Source: Papilionanthe hookeriana x Papilionanthe teres (taxonomy: Eukaryota > Streptophyta > Magnoliopsida > Asparagales > Orchidaceae). Taken from it: 64,000 nucleotides of DNA. Position numbers and translations under genes: made by a program. This document shows, in pieces, positions 1 through 10,640 of this stretch (position 1 is its first letter; each line of letters starts with the position of its first letter). Location: the NCBI GenBank assembly GCA_022702705.1, contig CM040434.1, forward strand, positions 21,929,771 through 21,993,770, written 5' to 3'. The notes beneath the pieces are model-generated. The model worked only from the letters and a program-made list of their open reading frames with translations. It did not search any database and was not told the DNA's origin.

Positions 1-1029
1 TTAATATTTTAATAATTAAAAAATAATAAAAATCACAAAAATAATAAAATTCATCAAAATGTCATATTTTGAAATTTAATCACTTAGGAACAAACCCCAT
101 ATTTTTCTTAGGTCTATTTAATGAGATATTAAATTTTAAAGCCCTAGGGTAATTTTAAAATTAAAAAAATGTATTTTCTAACATTTTCACTAAAATAATT
201 ATAATAAATCATAGAAAAATCAGAAAATTGTAAAATTTGGTTCCCTGGAATCCTTGATATCAGAGAGAATTTTAAAAATTATAAAATTCATTTTTCAACA
301 TTTATTTTATTTTTAAATTGATTAACACTCCAGAACTTAAAATATTTATAATAAAAATAATATAATTCAAAAAATCACCAAAATTGGTCCAAGTGGTCCC
401 CTGGTCATTAGGAATGTCCCCTAATTTTCTTAAGGACAGAAACTTTTCCTTGTTCATGTTATTAAATTTTCCTTGGAAATCTCTATTTTCTACCAAAAAT
501 AATTATATAAATAAATTAAATACAGAAAAATCACATTTTCTCCTCTCATGTCTTTATTGACATATGAGTGAAGTCACATAAAAATTTCAAGTTCATTTGA
601 GTTCAATTTAGTGAGTTATGAAATTATTAAGCTTAAAGGGTAAAGTGGTAATTAAATTTTTTTTTAATCCTTAATTAAAACTTTAGGTTTAATAAAAAAT
701 TAACAAGTAAAATATTTGATCCTAATCTGATTTGGATGATTGAAATTTAATAATTGAAGGGTAGAAACCCATTAAGCAATTTAAAATGATTAAACTTTAA
801 TTAAATAATTGATTAAATTTGGAAGAATAATAAAATTGGAATTATTAAAATAGGGATATTATTAGGAGGAGATTTATTCTTTAATTTAAAAAATCCCTAA
901 ATTGATCATCCCAATAATATTTAATTCCTAATTAAAATGATAATTCAAGTTTAAGATTTAAAATGCTAAAAGACTTAATCATTAAATTAAATTAATGTTA
1001 AATTATTTAAAACAAATTCCTTTAAAATT

Positions 1030-1345
1030 AAAAATTAAATTAAAAAATTAAGAATTAAATTAAATTAAATTAAATTAAATTAAATTAAATTAAATCAAAT
1101 TAAATTAAATAAAATAAAATTATATTATATTAAATTAAATTAAATTATATTAAATTATATTAAATTAAATTAAATTAAATTAAATTAAATTAAATTAAAT
1201 TAAATTAAATTAAAAGAAAATTAAATTAAATTAAATTAAATTAAATTAAATTAAACTAAATCATATTATATTAAATCAACTTAAGTTAAACTAATTTAAA
1301 TTAAACCATATCAAATTAAATTAAGTTAAATTAAATTAAATTGAA
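1030..1345. repeat. TTAAA/AAATT microsatellite inside copy 1
   Basis: This is a long run of AAATT pentamers with scattered substitutions (AAATC, ATATT, AAAAG). The same place in copy 2 (about 53728-53912) is also a long pentamer run, whereas copy 3 has only a few units near 63285-63310. Confidence 0.9.
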
Positions 1346-2559
1346 CTAAAAATAACATTACCAAAGACATAAAGAAATAAGCCTAAAATAACTTGAACAC
1401 TATTCCAAATTTAAACCCTTCAATTGAAATTAAGCTAAATCACAAACCATTTGAACACCAATTTACCCTCAGAAGCTTTAGTTATCATAACTCCTAAACA
1501 AAATATTAAATGAAATGTTACTTCACTTATAGGACATTCAAATATCCTAGTTCCTTGAGCAAGTTACCAAACTTGAAAACCTCGGACGATCGATTCATCT
1601 ACATAATTAAATTCATTTGGACTTAAAACAATCCTAGAAATATTGAAAAGATGTTTAAGATTCTTCTTAAGCACTTCCTCAATATGATAGAATATTTATA
1701 AGAACAATTGAACTTAATTGTTCTTTGATGAAGAAAATCGTCTTCAAACCAAAAACACGAGGAACCTAGACGTCATAGGAAATGACTAGCTATAGGATTA
1801 GGAACTTGGTAGAAAACCATAACCTTTCCCTTAGCTTTACCTAGGAACTTACTTTAAATGCTTAAATATTCTAACCGTGTTTTAAGTGCGGCTTGGGATG
1901 ACGGGAAGACCCTCAGAGTACGCTTTTATTTTATTGCAATTTACTTTACTGCAATTTATTTAATCGCATCGCACTTACCTTTCTTGCATGATAAACAACA
2001 GATTGCATGAAAACCTACACCTTTAGGACAGAAACCAAAACTGAAACCCATAACTAAATTAAAAGACAATACAAGATAAAATTCATCGCCACAACATTCA
2101 AAATATAAAATAACTCAAAATTTAATCACAAACAAAACAACAAAACTACAACTACAACTAAATTAAAACGTCTCATTGAATGATCGGGAATACCTCGGAT
2201 GATGTAACCTACGTGTTGCTAACGGGATTTCCCACGGTCTAAATGAAAGTGCGGAACTCATTTAGTTGAGTTTAGCAAATTCATCTGGACAAAGTGAATT
2301 CGATGAAAATAACGGTGCCGGGATGACGGAACCGTGGGATCTTAATCGGTTCGTTTAATCAACTTTAAGATCCGTTTTAATTAAAACACAAAAACACTTG
2401 GAAATTAAGACTTCTCTAAACCAAAACACTTTTCTCATCCCCCGATTTATGATTTCTAAAACTAAACCTCTGCAACAACAAGGAGCTCGGAGCATGGTGG
2501 GCAGGCACGGCCATCGTCGTCGGCAAAACTTGAATCTACATCAGCAAAACTTTCCTAGA

Positions 2560-2765
2560 ATTAAACAACCAAGCCATAGGACTTCGAGGTAGTTTCGCTC
2601 AGGGCAACATAAATCCTCAACTCTTCGTTAGGCATTTGCATGATCATATCATGTAAATTAAGCCCTAACCGGTCTTAGGATTTCAGAGGTAGTCGTCCGA
2701 TACGATATAAACCCTCACATCTTCGAGGTTATTTGTATGATTTTATCATACGAATATAAGTCCTA
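2560..2765 (-). repeat. Degenerate tandem pair with hairpins (copy 1)
   Basis: On the minus strand two similar blocks of roughly 85-95 bases follow each other. Each opens with a short inverted repeat around ATCATACAAA or ATCATGCAAA, then a GAGGATTTATG/GAGGGTTTATA-type core and an ACTACCTC motif. The equivalents are 52327-52510 in copy 2 and about 61633-61815 in copy 3. Confidence 0.65.
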
Positions 2766-3538
2766 ATTAATTAAAATTGGCAAGATTAAAACATTAAATA
2801 AACATTAGGACCTTCCTAAATTCAAGCCAAACAATAGGATAATCGGGAAATTACCAAAGTTCGCTTTGGATCTGTGATTTCTCCTACCCTTCTTCCTTTG
2901 GACTCCTAAAATAAAATGTTCCAAATTTGATCCATCCCTTATTGAAATTCAAAAATTCAATCCCTTGAAAACTTAAACTTTGAAATTCTTGAGAGCAGAA
3001 TTATTGATTATTATCGAGAGTTTTCTTAGGTGATTCCCGTCACTTAAGATGTAATTAACTATAGGGGCTTGCCCTTATAGAGAACTTTAAGAACCCAAGT
3101 AATATAAACCCTGCTTAATTCCTTTATATTAAGGAGGGGAACTTGTCGGCTTATAAAATTGGTTCGCAGACCAAACGGATGTCACAAATCTCCTAGTTTA
3201 TTTAATCGAGCCCCATCATCAAGCGATGTATCTATTCTTCGGGATAGATACACGGTTTGTGGTGCGGTGCTCGTTTATATAAACTATTTGAGATGTGAGA
3301 TCAGTTTGACTTCATATCTTAAAATTTTTTAAAATTATTTTCAAAATCAAAACACTACTTTCCAAATTATATATATATGTAAATTAAATTTAAAATTCGC
3401 CGACAACTTATGTAGGCGACCCCTTTGCAAAACACATAACCTAAAAATATGCCGACACACACAAACTAGATAATCGACACACTAGAACTAGACTCAATCA
3501 CACCTAGAACACATATAAGATCTATTCAACACCGATCT

Positions 3539-4156
3539 TCAACTTCCATCTCTTTCGCAATGAAGTTCGTTAGGACCAAATGGATAGAAAACCAACGCCC
3601 TTGGAAATTCCAAAGCTATCTTTTCATCGATCCACTTGTTCTTCTCGTACATTGCTACTTGAACATCTTGATATGCCGTGATATGATCAAATTGAAGTTT
3701 TGATTGCCATTTCACGTGCTCAATTTGATGATACATCTCGTGCAAATGATTCCCAATGCTTGGAAGTTCCACTTCAATCTTTTCCAAATGACTAAACAAT
3801 CTCTCCATACTAACTACAATAAATCCATTAAAATAAGATTGAGGATCCTTGGGAGATTTGTCTCTTACCTCATTTCCATGATTTCCTCTAACCATTGCTT
3901 CCAAACTCCTCTTAACGCCTCCAAAATGGATTGCTCTGGTCAAAATTATGGTTTCTATGTGATTGGGGACGAAGATAGGGCAATATATAAGGTGATTTTG
4001 TGTGAAAAACTGAAGATTTTCGATTTTTACAAGATCTGTAACCGTAGCGCTTAGGCGCCGGATCATCGATACGCACATGTTATTCTGGCGCTTAGGTACC
4101 AACTTTTGGCGCCTTGGCGTCGGAACCTCGATCGACTCTGATTCGCCTATCATCAA
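3539..4156 (-). CDS. 205-codon ORF in the 3' (env-like) position of the element
   Basis: This open frame of 205 codons lies downstream of integrase on the same strand, where Athila-type elements carry an extra 3' ORF. I do not recognise a named domain. The N-terminal ~70 residues are basic (PTPRRQKLVPKRQ) and run through a GGCGCC/CTAAGCGCC-rich stretch like the cassettes seen in the LTRs, so the start of the frame may be LTR-derived. The C-terminal third has a pattern (D-x-x-T-x-x-Q-x-x-Q-x-x-M-Y-x-K-N-x-W-I) that also appears in another frame at about 40735-40800. A TTATATAT stretch lies inside the frame near 3985. It has no transmembrane segment typical of an envelope protein. It is longer than its decayed surroundings would predict, but coding status is uncertain. 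Confidence 0.4.
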   Translation of the reverse strand: MMIGESESIEVPTPRRQKLVPKRQNNMCVSMIRRLSATVTDLVKIENLQFFTQNHLIYCPIFVPNHIETIILTRAIHFGGVKRSLEAMVRGNHGNEVRDKSPKDPQSYFNGFIVVSMERLFSHLEKIEVELPSIGNHLHEMYHQIEHVKWQSKLQFDHITAYQDVQVAMYEKNKWIDEKIALEFPRALVFYPFGPNELHCERDGS

Positions 4157-4254
4157 ATTTTAGAAAGTTTCGGTCTTAAAAATAGATCTAATAAAAGGGT
4201 ATGATCCACACACAAACAACAATTAAGATAAATTCAAATCACAAACAATCACAA

Positions 4255-4300
4255 TGGATTGCCTCCCACAAAACGCTTAGCTTAACGTCGTCAGCCCGAC
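4255..4300 (-). promoter_or_regulatory. Conserved post-pol motif of Athila/Tat elements
   Basis: On the minus strand this reads GTCGGGCTGACGACGTTAAG and then a GCGTTTTGTGGGAGGCAATCC-like tail. A motif of this kind lies just after pol in many plant Athila/Tat elements (family knowledge). A second copy lies at 17967-18012 in the neighbouring element. Its role is not known to me. Confidence 0.65.
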
Positions 4301-4313
4301 CTAATCAGTTGAA

Positions 4314-5321
4314 TTAATTGGGAAGACTCAGTTCATAAGCCTCTTTGTAATTTGGTTTCATTTCTCCCATATAAGGCTTCAGTCTTAATCCGTTAACTTT
4401 AAATACTTTTCCAGTTTTGGGATTTTTAATATCCACAGCTCCATAAGGGTATACTTTTTCAATTATAAATGGTCCCATCCATTTAGATCTTAATTTTCCA
4501 GGAAAAAGTCTTAAACGAGCATTAAATAATAACACTTCTTGTCCAGGCTCAAATATTTTCCTTGAAATCTTTTTATCATGCAATTTCTTCATTCTTTCTT
4601 TATAAATCTTTGCATTTTCATAAGATTCATTTTTTCTCTTCCATTTCATTCAATTGTAATAATCATTTTTCTCCTATAGCATTCAAATCATAATTGCACT
4701 TCTTTATCGCCCAATAAGCTTTATGTTCCAGTTCAACAGGTAAGTGACAATGTTTACCATAAATTAAGCGATAAGGTGACATTCCGATAGGTGTCTTATA
4801 AGCTGTTCTATAAGCCCATATTGTAGAATCAAGTCTATCAACTCAGTCAGTTCTTTTAGGATTAACAGTCTTCTCCAATATTTTTTTAATTTCTCTGTTT
4901 GATACTTCAGCCATTCCACTTGTTTGAGGGTGATAAGCAGTTGCAATTCTATGTTTAATTCCAAATTTTTCCAATAATGATTGAATTCTTATATTTCAGA
5001 AATGACTTCCCCTATTTGTGATAATTACCCTAGGCATTCCAAATCTTGTAAAAATTATTTTCTTTAAAAATTTCGAAACGTTTTTGGAATCACAGTTAGG
5101 TAAAGCTACAGCTTCGATCCACTTTGAAACATAATCAATTGCTAATAAAATATAAATCTTTTTAGATGATGACACGAAAGGTCCCATAAAGTCTAAACCC
5201 TAAAAATTTCAATTTCTAATATATAGTTTAAAGGCATTTCATCTTTTTTGGATATATTTCCCATTCTTTGACATCGATCACAAGTTTTCACATAATGTCC
5301 AACATCTTTAAATAATGTAGG
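4314..5321 (-). pseudogene. Integrase (catalytic core and C-terminal part), broken
   Basis: Integrase inserts retroelement cDNA into the host genome. The C-terminal 111 codons (4314-4649) show the Athila/Tat signature: YENAKIYKERMKKLHDKKI, then FEPGQEVLLFNARLRLFPGK, then GPFIIEKVYPYGAV. The core is split among frames. 4996-5187 holds LLAIDYVSKWIEA with the first catalytic Asp, and then IITNRGSHF, where the second catalytic Asp of the usual ISDxGxHF is Asn. Around 4760-4960 the AYHPQTSGMAEVSNREIKK segment with the catalytic Glu is readable but is followed by a TGA at a Trp position. A frameshift separates it from the C-terminal block near 4650. The CDRC half of the zinc finger is at about 5271-5290. 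Not functional. Confidence 0.85.
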
Positions 5322-6164
5322 TCAATAGAATCCAGAATTTAAAATTTTAAATGCAGTTTTATCCACTCCAAAGTGTCCTCCAAATTCAGAATCATGATAG
5401 TTTTGAATAATTGCAAAAGATTCTTCATAAGATACACATCCTCGAATCACAAAATCTCTTCCTATTTTAAATAAATGAGGATCTTCCCAAATATATGATT
5501 TACAATCATTCTTGAATTTCTTAATATATTTGTTATTCAACCCATGTGGTAAAATATTGCTAACAAAATAGTTAACTATATCTGCATACCAAGGCATTTG
5601 TAATGCTTGAATAGCATATAGTTGTTCATCAGGAAATTTTTCATTTTTATTTTCTTCATAAATTTTCTCTTTATTATTTTTAATTCTTGATAAAAGATCA
5701 GCAACTTGGTTGTCAGCTCCTTTTCTGTTTACAATTTCAAAATTAAATTCTTGTAAAAGTAAAACCCATCTGATCAATCTAGGTTTAGCATCATTTTTAG
5801 ACATTAAATACTTAACAGCTGAATGACCAGTATGTACGATACATTTCGTCCCAAGAAGATATGGTCTAAATTTATTAAAGGCATATACTATTGCTAAAAG
5901 CTCTTTTTCAGTAGTAGTGTAATTTATTTGAGTTTCATTTAATGTTTTGCTAGCATAATATAAAACTTTGAAAATTTTCTCATATTTTTGTCCTAATACA
6001 GCTACAATTGCATAATCACTCGCATCACACATTAATTCAAAAGGTTTACTCCAATAAGGTGCAACAATAACAGGTGTAGTGATTAATTTTTCTTTTAAAA
6101 TATTAAACGCATTCAGACAATCTTCATTAAATTTAAATTTGGCTTTTTTTCTAATAAATGACAA
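5322..6164 (-). pseudogene. RNase H domain plus integrase zinc-finger N-terminus (280 open codons)
   Basis: This open stretch covers the end of RT, the RNase H that degrades the RNA strand during reverse transcription, and the His half of the integrase HHCC finger. FELMCDASDYAIVAVLGQ carries the first acidic residue, and TEKELLAIVYAFNKFRPYLLG the Glu. The third acidic position, normally TDH, reads TGH (5822-5833), an Asp-to-Gly change expected to abolish activity. RLIRWVLLLQEFNFEI and ADLLSRI follow, then YHDSEFGGHFG with the two finger histidines. The frame ends just after a FY(W)PT-like position. Although unusually long for this region, it contains no RT active site of its own. Confidence 0.88.
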
Positions 6165-6600
6165 AGAGCTTTAGCAATTTTAGAAAAATTCTTTATATAT
6201 CTTCTATAAAATCCAGCATGACTCAGAAAACTTCTCACATCAGTAACGGTAGTAGGTGGTTGAAGTTCAACAATAATTTTCACTTTTGCCTGATCAACTT
6301 TCATACCTACTTGTGAAATTTTATGTCCAAGTACAATTCCTTCTGTGACCATAAATTGACATTTTTCCCAGTTTAGAACCAAATTGATTTCTTCACATCT
6401 CTTCAAAACTTTCGTTATATTTTGCAAGCAAGACTCAAAAGAAGTTCCAAAAACTGAAAAATCGCCATAAATAGTTCAATTCCTTTATCAATTAAATCAC
6501 AAAATATTGACATCATACATCTTTGAAAAGTTGCAGGTGCATTACATAAACCGAAAGGCATTCTTCTAAAGGCAAATGTTCCAACCAAAAGCTTTCTTAT
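6113..6600 (-). pseudogene. Reverse transcriptase, palm and thumb part, with internal deletion
   Basis: The 104-codon frame 6113-6427 shows the end of the RT palm and the thumb: VLKRCEEINLVLNWEKCQF, GIVLGHKISQVGMKVD, then VRSFLSHAGFYRRYIKNFSK. Upstream, RRMPFGLCNAPATFQRCM is readable in another frame at about 6500-6580. The active-site segment at 6441-6472 has lost bases, so the expected FMDDFSVFG is out of frame. At about 6582 the sequence jumps from the KKAFGW segment of the RT N-terminus directly to GTFAFRR. In the related copy (7844-8319) about 475 bp separate these two points, so the RT fingers and part of the palm are deleted here. Confidence 0.85.
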
Positions 6601-6646
6601 AATTCTTCAGAACTCCTATTAATTTTCCTCCTTGATCTTTACTTAG

Positions 6647-6994
6647 TTATGAAGATATAATTACAGGTAAAGTTAATGAATTTCCAAGAAATGCATACTT
6701 TAAATGTGCAGGTAACATTTTTAATTCCAGAACAGGGGCTTTTTCAATTGAGGGTAAAAGTATATCATTTTTAGTTATGTCTACAATTTCCCAGTTTTCA
6801 TGAATATAATGAGTTTCTTTAGTTAATTTTTCTTCATTTACTTCTTTAATTTCTTCAGTTAATGACTTATTATATAACACAGATTCATTATTTTTTTCTT
6901 CAGAAATGACCTTACATTTTTCTTGATAATGCTTTTTAATTATATAATAAAAAACATCCATCTGATAGCATTTTTCTTTATCAAAACACCTCAT
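6647..6994 (-). pseudogene. Protease-RT linker and start of RT
   Basis: These 115 open codons join the protease to RT. The first ~75 residues are Lys/Glu-rich linker without recognisable motif. The C-terminal part, LELKMLPAHLKYAFLGNSLTLPVIISS, is the conserved entry to RT in Athila/Tat polyproteins, and a parallel frame is seen at 8187-8519. A stop follows where the family continues with a Ser/Leu-Lys segment. Confidence 0.75.
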
Positions 6995-7450
6995 TAATTT
7001 CAGAACATTAAATTTTATCTCTTGATCATTAACTCTTATTGTGATTCTCCTTTTTGCACGTCAATCATAGCACGTCCGGTAGCTAGAAAAGGTCTCCCTA
7101 AAATAATAGGTTTTTCTTTATCTTCTTCCATATCTAGTACAATGAAATCCACAGGAAAGATAAATTTTTCTACCTTAACAAGAAAATCCTCTATAACTCC
7201 TTTAGGATAAGTGATGGATCGATCAGCTAACTGAAGGGTTGAAGTGGTGGGAGAAATCTCTCCTAAATCTAACCTTCAAAAGATTGAAAATGGCATGAGA
7301 TTAATACTTGCTCCTAAATCACATAAGGCTTTTCCACAAAATTTTTCTCCAATAGCACAAGGTATAGTGAAACTTCCAGGATCTTTAAGTTTCTGAGGTA
7401 ATTTCTTCTGAATTATTGCACTACATTCTTCACTTAATGCAACAGGAAAT
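6995..7450 (-). pseudogene. Aspartic protease, first copy
   Basis: This retroviral-type aspartic protease would process the gag-pol polyprotein. KALCDLGASINLMP at 7291-7320 contains the catalytic D-x-G-A-S, intact. About 60 residues further come ADRSITYPKGVIEDFLVKV, FPVDFIVLDMEED and PIILGRPFLATGRA (about 7050-7110), the typical C-terminal half. A stop codon lies just after the catalytic segment and others before the linker. The right edge at about 7450 breaks off in the upstream gag-protease spacer, where an LTR-end fragment begins. Confidence 0.83.
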
Positions 7451-7454
7451 AAGA

Positions 7455-7549
7455 CATAAAAACATAAAAATACCTTTTATTAAAGCATAATATCCTTAAG
7501 AATTGAATCATAAATAAGGCATAAAAATGGGTATTTTATAAGTAGATCA
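7455..7549 (-). repeat. LTR-end fragment between two pol copies
   Basis: The plus strand has a TACCTTTTATTAAAGCATAAT stretch followed by an end reading GTAGATCA. It resembles the ends of the LTRs at 13560-13644 and 15770-15844, which finish GTGTATCA and GTGCATGA. It marks the junction of the two pol copies. Confidence 0.6.
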
Positions 7550-8519
7550 AGGGTCTACTTCCATACATTTTTCTAAAATTTGATGTCACAAAACAATTCC
7601 TCCTGGTACCATAAATTGCCATTTTCTTTCAATTAAGAACTAAATTTGTTTCTTCACAGTGTTTAAAAACTTTAGATAAATGTTCTAAACATGATTCAAA
7701 TTAAATTCCAAACACTGAGAAATCATCCATAAACACTTCAATTCCTTTTTCAAATAAATCACAGAAAATTGCCATCATGCATCTTTAAAATGTAGCAGGG
7801 GTATTACATAAACCAAAGAGCATTCTTCTAAAAACAAATGTACCGTAAGGGCTGGTAAACATTATTTTCTCTTGATTCACAGGAGCAATTTGTATTTTGT
7901 TATAACCAGTATATCCATACAGAAAACAAAAGTATTTATCCCCAACTAGTCTATCCAACATTTGATCAAGAATGGGTAGTGGAAAATGATCTTTCCTAGT
8001 GGTAAGATTTAATTTTCTATAATCAATGAATATTTGCTATCTTGTAGCTTGTCTTGTTGGTATTAGTTCATTCTTTTCATTAACAGTTACAATTACTCCT
8101 CCTTTCTTAGGAACACAGTGAATAATACTAACCCATGCACTATCTAAAATAGGGTAGAAAATTCCAGCATCTAACCACTTTAAAATTTATTTCTTAACAA
8201 CTTCTTTCATAATAGGATTTAATCTTCTTTGAGGATCAGCCCTAGGTTTGCAGTTTTCTTCCATAAGGATTCTGTGCATACAAATTGAAGGAATGATTCC
8301 TTTAATATCAGTTATGGTCCATCTAAAGACTTTGTTATATTTCTTTAAAGTTTCAAGCAAACTCTCTCCTTCTTCAGTAATTAATTTTGAGGAAATTAAA
8401 ATTGGCAAGGTTGAGGAATCACCTAAAATGACATATTTTAAATGTTCAGGAAGTAATTTCAATTTAAGTTCATGAGATCTTTCAATTGATGGACAAAGAG
8501 ATTCATCTTTCTTTGTCAT
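7550..8519 (-). pseudogene. Reverse transcriptase, second copy (truncated)
   Basis: The N-terminal 110 codons (8187-8519) carry LKLLPEHLKYVILGDSSTLP, RWTITDIKGIIPSICMHRIL and PQRRLNPIMKEVVKK, the opening of an Athila/Tat RT. Further on, in broken frames, come the GTFVFRRMLFGLCNTPATF segment (about 7785-7844) and VFMDDFSVFG (7708-7734), so both catalytic Asp of the box are still written. Stops interrupt the frames (for example right after the box). The sequence ends at about 7550 within the GIVL-HQI region, at the LTR fragment. RNase H and integrase of this copy are missing, unless the leftward ones derive from it. Confidence 0.85.
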
Positions 8520-8780
8520 GTCCAGAACTTCAAAACATTCTTGAACATAATTTAAATATTCCTCATTAAAATCATTAGAATATTGTACTTCCTCTTCTTG
8601 CTCATGTTCAACTTTTCACTTTCAGATTTTTTTCATAATTTGCTTTAAAATGGCATTCACTTAGATATCTCATTACATCCATCCTGAATTATTCATCATG
8701 TTTACCTTTTACAGGATGTTTCATTGATTTTGAAATATTAAATGTAAAATTTGATCACTGACACACATAGTTAATTCCCT
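8520..8780 (-). other. Protease-RT spacer of the second pol copy
   Basis: This AT-rich spacer is rich in Glu/Lys codons on the minus strand but broken by stops. It corresponds in position to the linker at 6660-6990 of the other copy. No motif recognised. Confidence 0.4.
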
Positions 8781-9230
8781 TTTCTGGATACCTAACATTG
8801 CTCTTCCTGTCTCTAGAAAAGGTCTCCCAAAAAATAATAGGTATCTCTTTATCTTACTACATATCTAGCACAATAAAATCAAAATGAAAGATAAATTGAC
8901 CCACTTTTACTAAAACAACTTCTATAACTCCTTTAGGATATGTTATCAAATGCTCTGCTAACTACAGAGTTAGAGTAGTTGGGGTTATTTCTCCTAATCC
9001 CAATCTATAAATATAGGTAATGGCATAAGGTTAATGCTTGCACTTAAATCACATAAAGCTTTCACGTAAAATCTATCTCCGATTGCACATGGAATTCTTA
9101 AGTTATAAGCATCATTAAACTTTTCAGAAAGCTTCTTCTGAATTATTGTATTGCATTCTTCATTAAGTGCAATAGTTTCATTATCTTCAAACTTCCTTTT
9201 TCTGTTGAGGATATCCTTCATAAACTTCAC
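8781..9230 (-). pseudogene. Aspartic protease, second copy
   Basis: The open 78 codons at 8994-9230 read EECNTIIQKKLSEKF, then LRIPCAIGDRFYVKALCDLSASINLMP. The catalytic motif is D-L-S-A-S where D-L-G-A-S is usual (9021-9050), a Gly-to-Ser change next to the catalytic Asp that probably inactivates it. A YPKGVIE segment and a FDFIVLDM segment follow in broken frames down to about 8800. The protein-level match to 6995-7450 is obvious by eye. Confidence 0.8.
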
Positions 9231-10250
9231 ATAGCTTGGTATTTATTCTAAAGCTTCAGGAAATGGCATATTAATTGTTAGTTTTAAAATATTCTAAGAA
9301 TTTTAAAAATTTTTTATCTAACTTTTGTTGTTGAAGTCTCTGAAGAAATTGTGGTGGTGGATTTTCTAATTCAATTTTTGGAGAAGAAATAGGTCTTTCC
9401 AAACCTTTTGGAGCGTCCTCTTTTGGTTCTTCAATCTCTTCTTTCTCTACTTCAATCTTTTTTTGAACTCAACTTTCCAATTCTCTTCCACTTCTCAGTT
9501 GAACAGCTTTTACTTGCTCTTTATTTTTGTCTCTTGGATTTTTCTCTGTATTACTCGGAAGCGTTCCTTGGGATCGATCAAATTCATGAATATTTGCTAC
9601 CTTTTTAGGATATACCCTCTTAGAAGGCCATTGAAAATTATTTGTAGCAATTTATTCAATTAATTTATACACGTCATTAAACTATTTAGACATCAATGAA
9701 CCACAAATAGTAGCATCGATAATAAATATAAGAGATCCAACTAATTCATTATAAAAAGTTTGAATTATTAACAAATCTGGTATGGAATGATGTGGAGACT
9801 TTCTCAGGAGATCTTTAAAACGTTCCCGTGCTACATAATAAATTCTCCTTCAAACTAGCAAAAAGATGTAATATCATTTCTAAGCTTTGCAGTCTTTGAT
9901 GGTGAAAAATATATAGCACGAAAATTTTGTGATAAACCACACCAAGTTATGATAGATCCATGTGCTAACGAATTTAATCTCATCTTAGCTTTATCCCTTA
10001 ATGACAAAGAAAAAAAGTCTAAGTCTGATAGCATAATCCGAAACACCATAGTATTTAAATGCAGCACACAATTCTACAAAATTGGCAAGATGTAAATTTG
10101 GATCCTCAGTTGGTGCTCCCCTAAACTGATTATTAGGTACCATTTGGAAATTAGCAGGTTTAAGTTCAAATGAATTAATTGCTACAGCATGGTTTTAAAT
10201 ATTACCATGAAATTCATTTACTTTAGGGTTAGCATAATCTCTTAAAGGTC
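9231..10250 (-). pseudogene. Gag (capsid/nucleocapsid precursor), broken
   Basis: Gag forms the particle in which reverse transcription occurs. The 70-codon stretch 9855-10067 reads LSLRDKAKMRLNSL, then ITWCGLSQNF, then SPSKTAKLRNDITSF, a clear match to the retrotransposon gag domain of Athila/Tat elements. Beyond its stop, PHHSIPDLLIIQTFYNELVG is legible at about 9735-9800. At 9500-9560 a QGTLPSNTEKNPRDKN segment and then a QLRSGRELE segment mark the gag C-terminus. Between these parts the usual QIGQLA-type segment is missing and stops are frequent. No CCHC zinc knuckle was seen. Confidence 0.82.
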
Positions 10251-10550
10251 TAAAATCTTGATGGATTTCAACTTTTAATTATTTTGATTTTCCATTTCTT
10301 AAATATTTTTGTATTTTTCTTTATTTTAAATTTTTTTTATTTTTCTTAAAATTCTTTCTAATTCAGAATCGTAACATTCAAGTCCTTCAGAACCTGAACA
10401 ACGCATACACTATTATAAATCACAATAAAATAACACAAACAAAAACTACACAACAATTTCCTAAAATAAATCTAATAAGTTTACATAAGACCTTAAAAAG
10501 TAAAAATTAGTTTTTCTGAAAGTTTTAACTATTTTTGTTTTATTTTCTTT
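10251..10550. other. Leader between primer site and gag
   Basis: This is an AT-rich stretch with T-runs, where the untranslated leader would lie. No gene or motif seen. Confidence 0.5.
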
Positions 10551-10568
10551 AGCAACGGTACCAAAAAC
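10551..10568 (-). promoter_or_regulatory. Primer-binding site (tRNA-Asp type), outer copy
   Basis: The minus strand reads GTTTTTGGTACCGTTGCT, a slightly mutated form of the TGGCGCCGTTGCC primer site complementary to plant tRNA-Asp 3' ends. It sits directly inside an LTR edge beginning TGATCCC at 10570, fixing the element as minus-strand with its 5' LTR on the right. Confidence 0.75.
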
Positions 10569-10640
10569 ATGATCCCTGATATTTATGCTTACGTTTTATA
10601 TATGAATTTATATGCATTTTTAATAATATATCTTTCTTTA

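Larger units (their letters stand above)
1..3457 (-). repeat. Long dispersed repeat, copy 1 (partial, runs off the window)
   Basis: The reverse complement of this segment matches 51613 to about 54950 over its whole length, and 60929-64000 over nearly all of it. Its right end reads TGTCGGCATATTTTTAGG on the minus strand, the same sequence that opens the other two copies, while the flanks beyond it differ. That makes 3457 a true element end. Landmarks shared by all copies include a segment containing CCCCTATAGTTAATTACATC, one containing ATCCGTTTGGTCTGCGAACC, a TTAAA-type microsatellite and a pair of hairpin-bearing repeats. No coding potential is seen. The TG terminus suggests an LTR or LTR-like (LARD) element, but no PBS, PPT or target duplication was found, so the class is inference. 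Confidence 0.8.

Noticed and set aside
1030..1345. Centromeric satellite
   Set aside because: It is a pentamer microsatellite embedded in a dispersed element and present at the same place in other copies.
3704..4054. 116-codon plus-strand frame
   Set aside because: It is antisense to the 205-codon frame, which has supporting similarity to another element; this one has none.
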